A stretch of 64,000 bases of DNA from assembly GCF_041060425.1 (NCBI RefSeq), contig NZ_JAULBC010000002.1, positions 1,178,001-1,242,000 on the forward strand, in the 5' to 3' direction. The DNA comes from Danxiaibacter flavus. Lineage in GTDB: Bacteria; Bacteroidota; Bacteroidia; Chitinophagales; Chitinophagaceae. Each line of letters opens with the position of its first letter. The stretch's first letter is position 1. Shown here in pieces: positions 63,806-64,000 of the stretch. The position numbers were made by a program, and so were the translations under genes. The notes beneath the pieces were generated by a model. The model saw only the letters and a list, made by a program, of their open reading frames with translations. It searched no databases and was not told the DNA's origin.

Positions 63806-64000
63806 GCTCATAGACTTAGCTTTTTAGCATTACAGAATATAACAAGGTATTTGTCCCTTTAAATCTTTTCATTGAGAGAATGAGACAGCTGGAGACTAGC
63901 AAGTTAAGTAAACTGTTAATTTTGGCCAAATTAATTTTAGTATAAAATATTGTATACCAATAGCTTATCTACCATATATTGTTTAACATTTGCCGTTAAA

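Noticed and set aside
63917..63924. Plus-strand -7 box TAATTTTG near the right edge
   Set aside because: It lies in a near-palindrome (TTAATTTTGGCCAAATTAA), has no -33 element, and any gene it serves is outside the window.
1..64000. tRNA and rRNA genes
   Set aside because: No cloverleaf-like or rRNA sequence was noticed in any gap; the absence was judged by eye only.

Overview
The window is chromosomal DNA from a member of the Bacteroidota, most probably the family Chitinophagaceae. The evidence is a type IX secretion cargo with a gliding-type C-terminal domain, a short RpoD-type sigma factor with no region 1.1, promoters with a TAnnTTTG -7 box, a bacillithiol synthesis gene (bshA), few Shine-Dalgarno sites, and the familiar S10-spc ribosomal order ending in secY and map. 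Genus and species cannot be read from the sequence.

Layout. 1-8.97 kb: a partial S41 protease lipoprotein, deoC, a SPOR protein, an M20 amidohydrolase, a TPR sensor kinase, a malic enzyme fused to a phosphotransacetylase-like domain, and an MlaE-type lipid-transport permease. 8.97-9.67 kb is a gene-free block of repeats. 9.67-16.1 kb: an outer-membrane barrel protein, a DUF4136-type lipoprotein and a 1648-residue PKD-repeat adhesin-like protein. 16.4-23.2 kb: atpC, atpD, an MlaF-type ATPase, lysA, scpB with a long acidic tail, and atpG. 23.4-32.4 kb: an alpha-2-macroglobulin lipoprotein and penicillin-binding protein 1C. These normally form a pair, but here a RAYT transposase bracketed by REP-like repeats lies between them, and pbpC is broken by a one-base frameshift. 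33.0-38.0 kb: secA and glyA. 38.1-52.2 kb, minus strand: the S10-spc operon from rpsJ to secY, then map and a flavoprotein. 52.3-64 kb: DNA glycosylase, a CysZ-like membrane protein, an RsmI-like methylase, an M28 peptidase, bshA, a comA-aroE pair, a TPR protein, two small secreted proteins and the primary-type sigma factor.

Functional links. secA and secY both serve protein export, which feeds the signal-peptide and lipoprotein genes. The A2M-PBP1C pair is a periplasmic protease-trapping and wall-repair module. mlaE and mlaF encode two parts of one lipid ABC transporter, although they lie about 10 kb apart on opposite strands.

The most unusual material is between genes. Many gaps carry runs of one short AT-rich word, a different word in different gaps, often built around a 4-6 base palindrome. 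Three gaps hold tandem duplications of 81, 133 and about 85 bases. There is a 140-base imperfect palindrome, a 29-base inverted pair, and the RAYT-linked repeats. Some promoters sit so close to start codons that leaderless mRNAs are likely. All positions were read by eye; no database or folding program was used.
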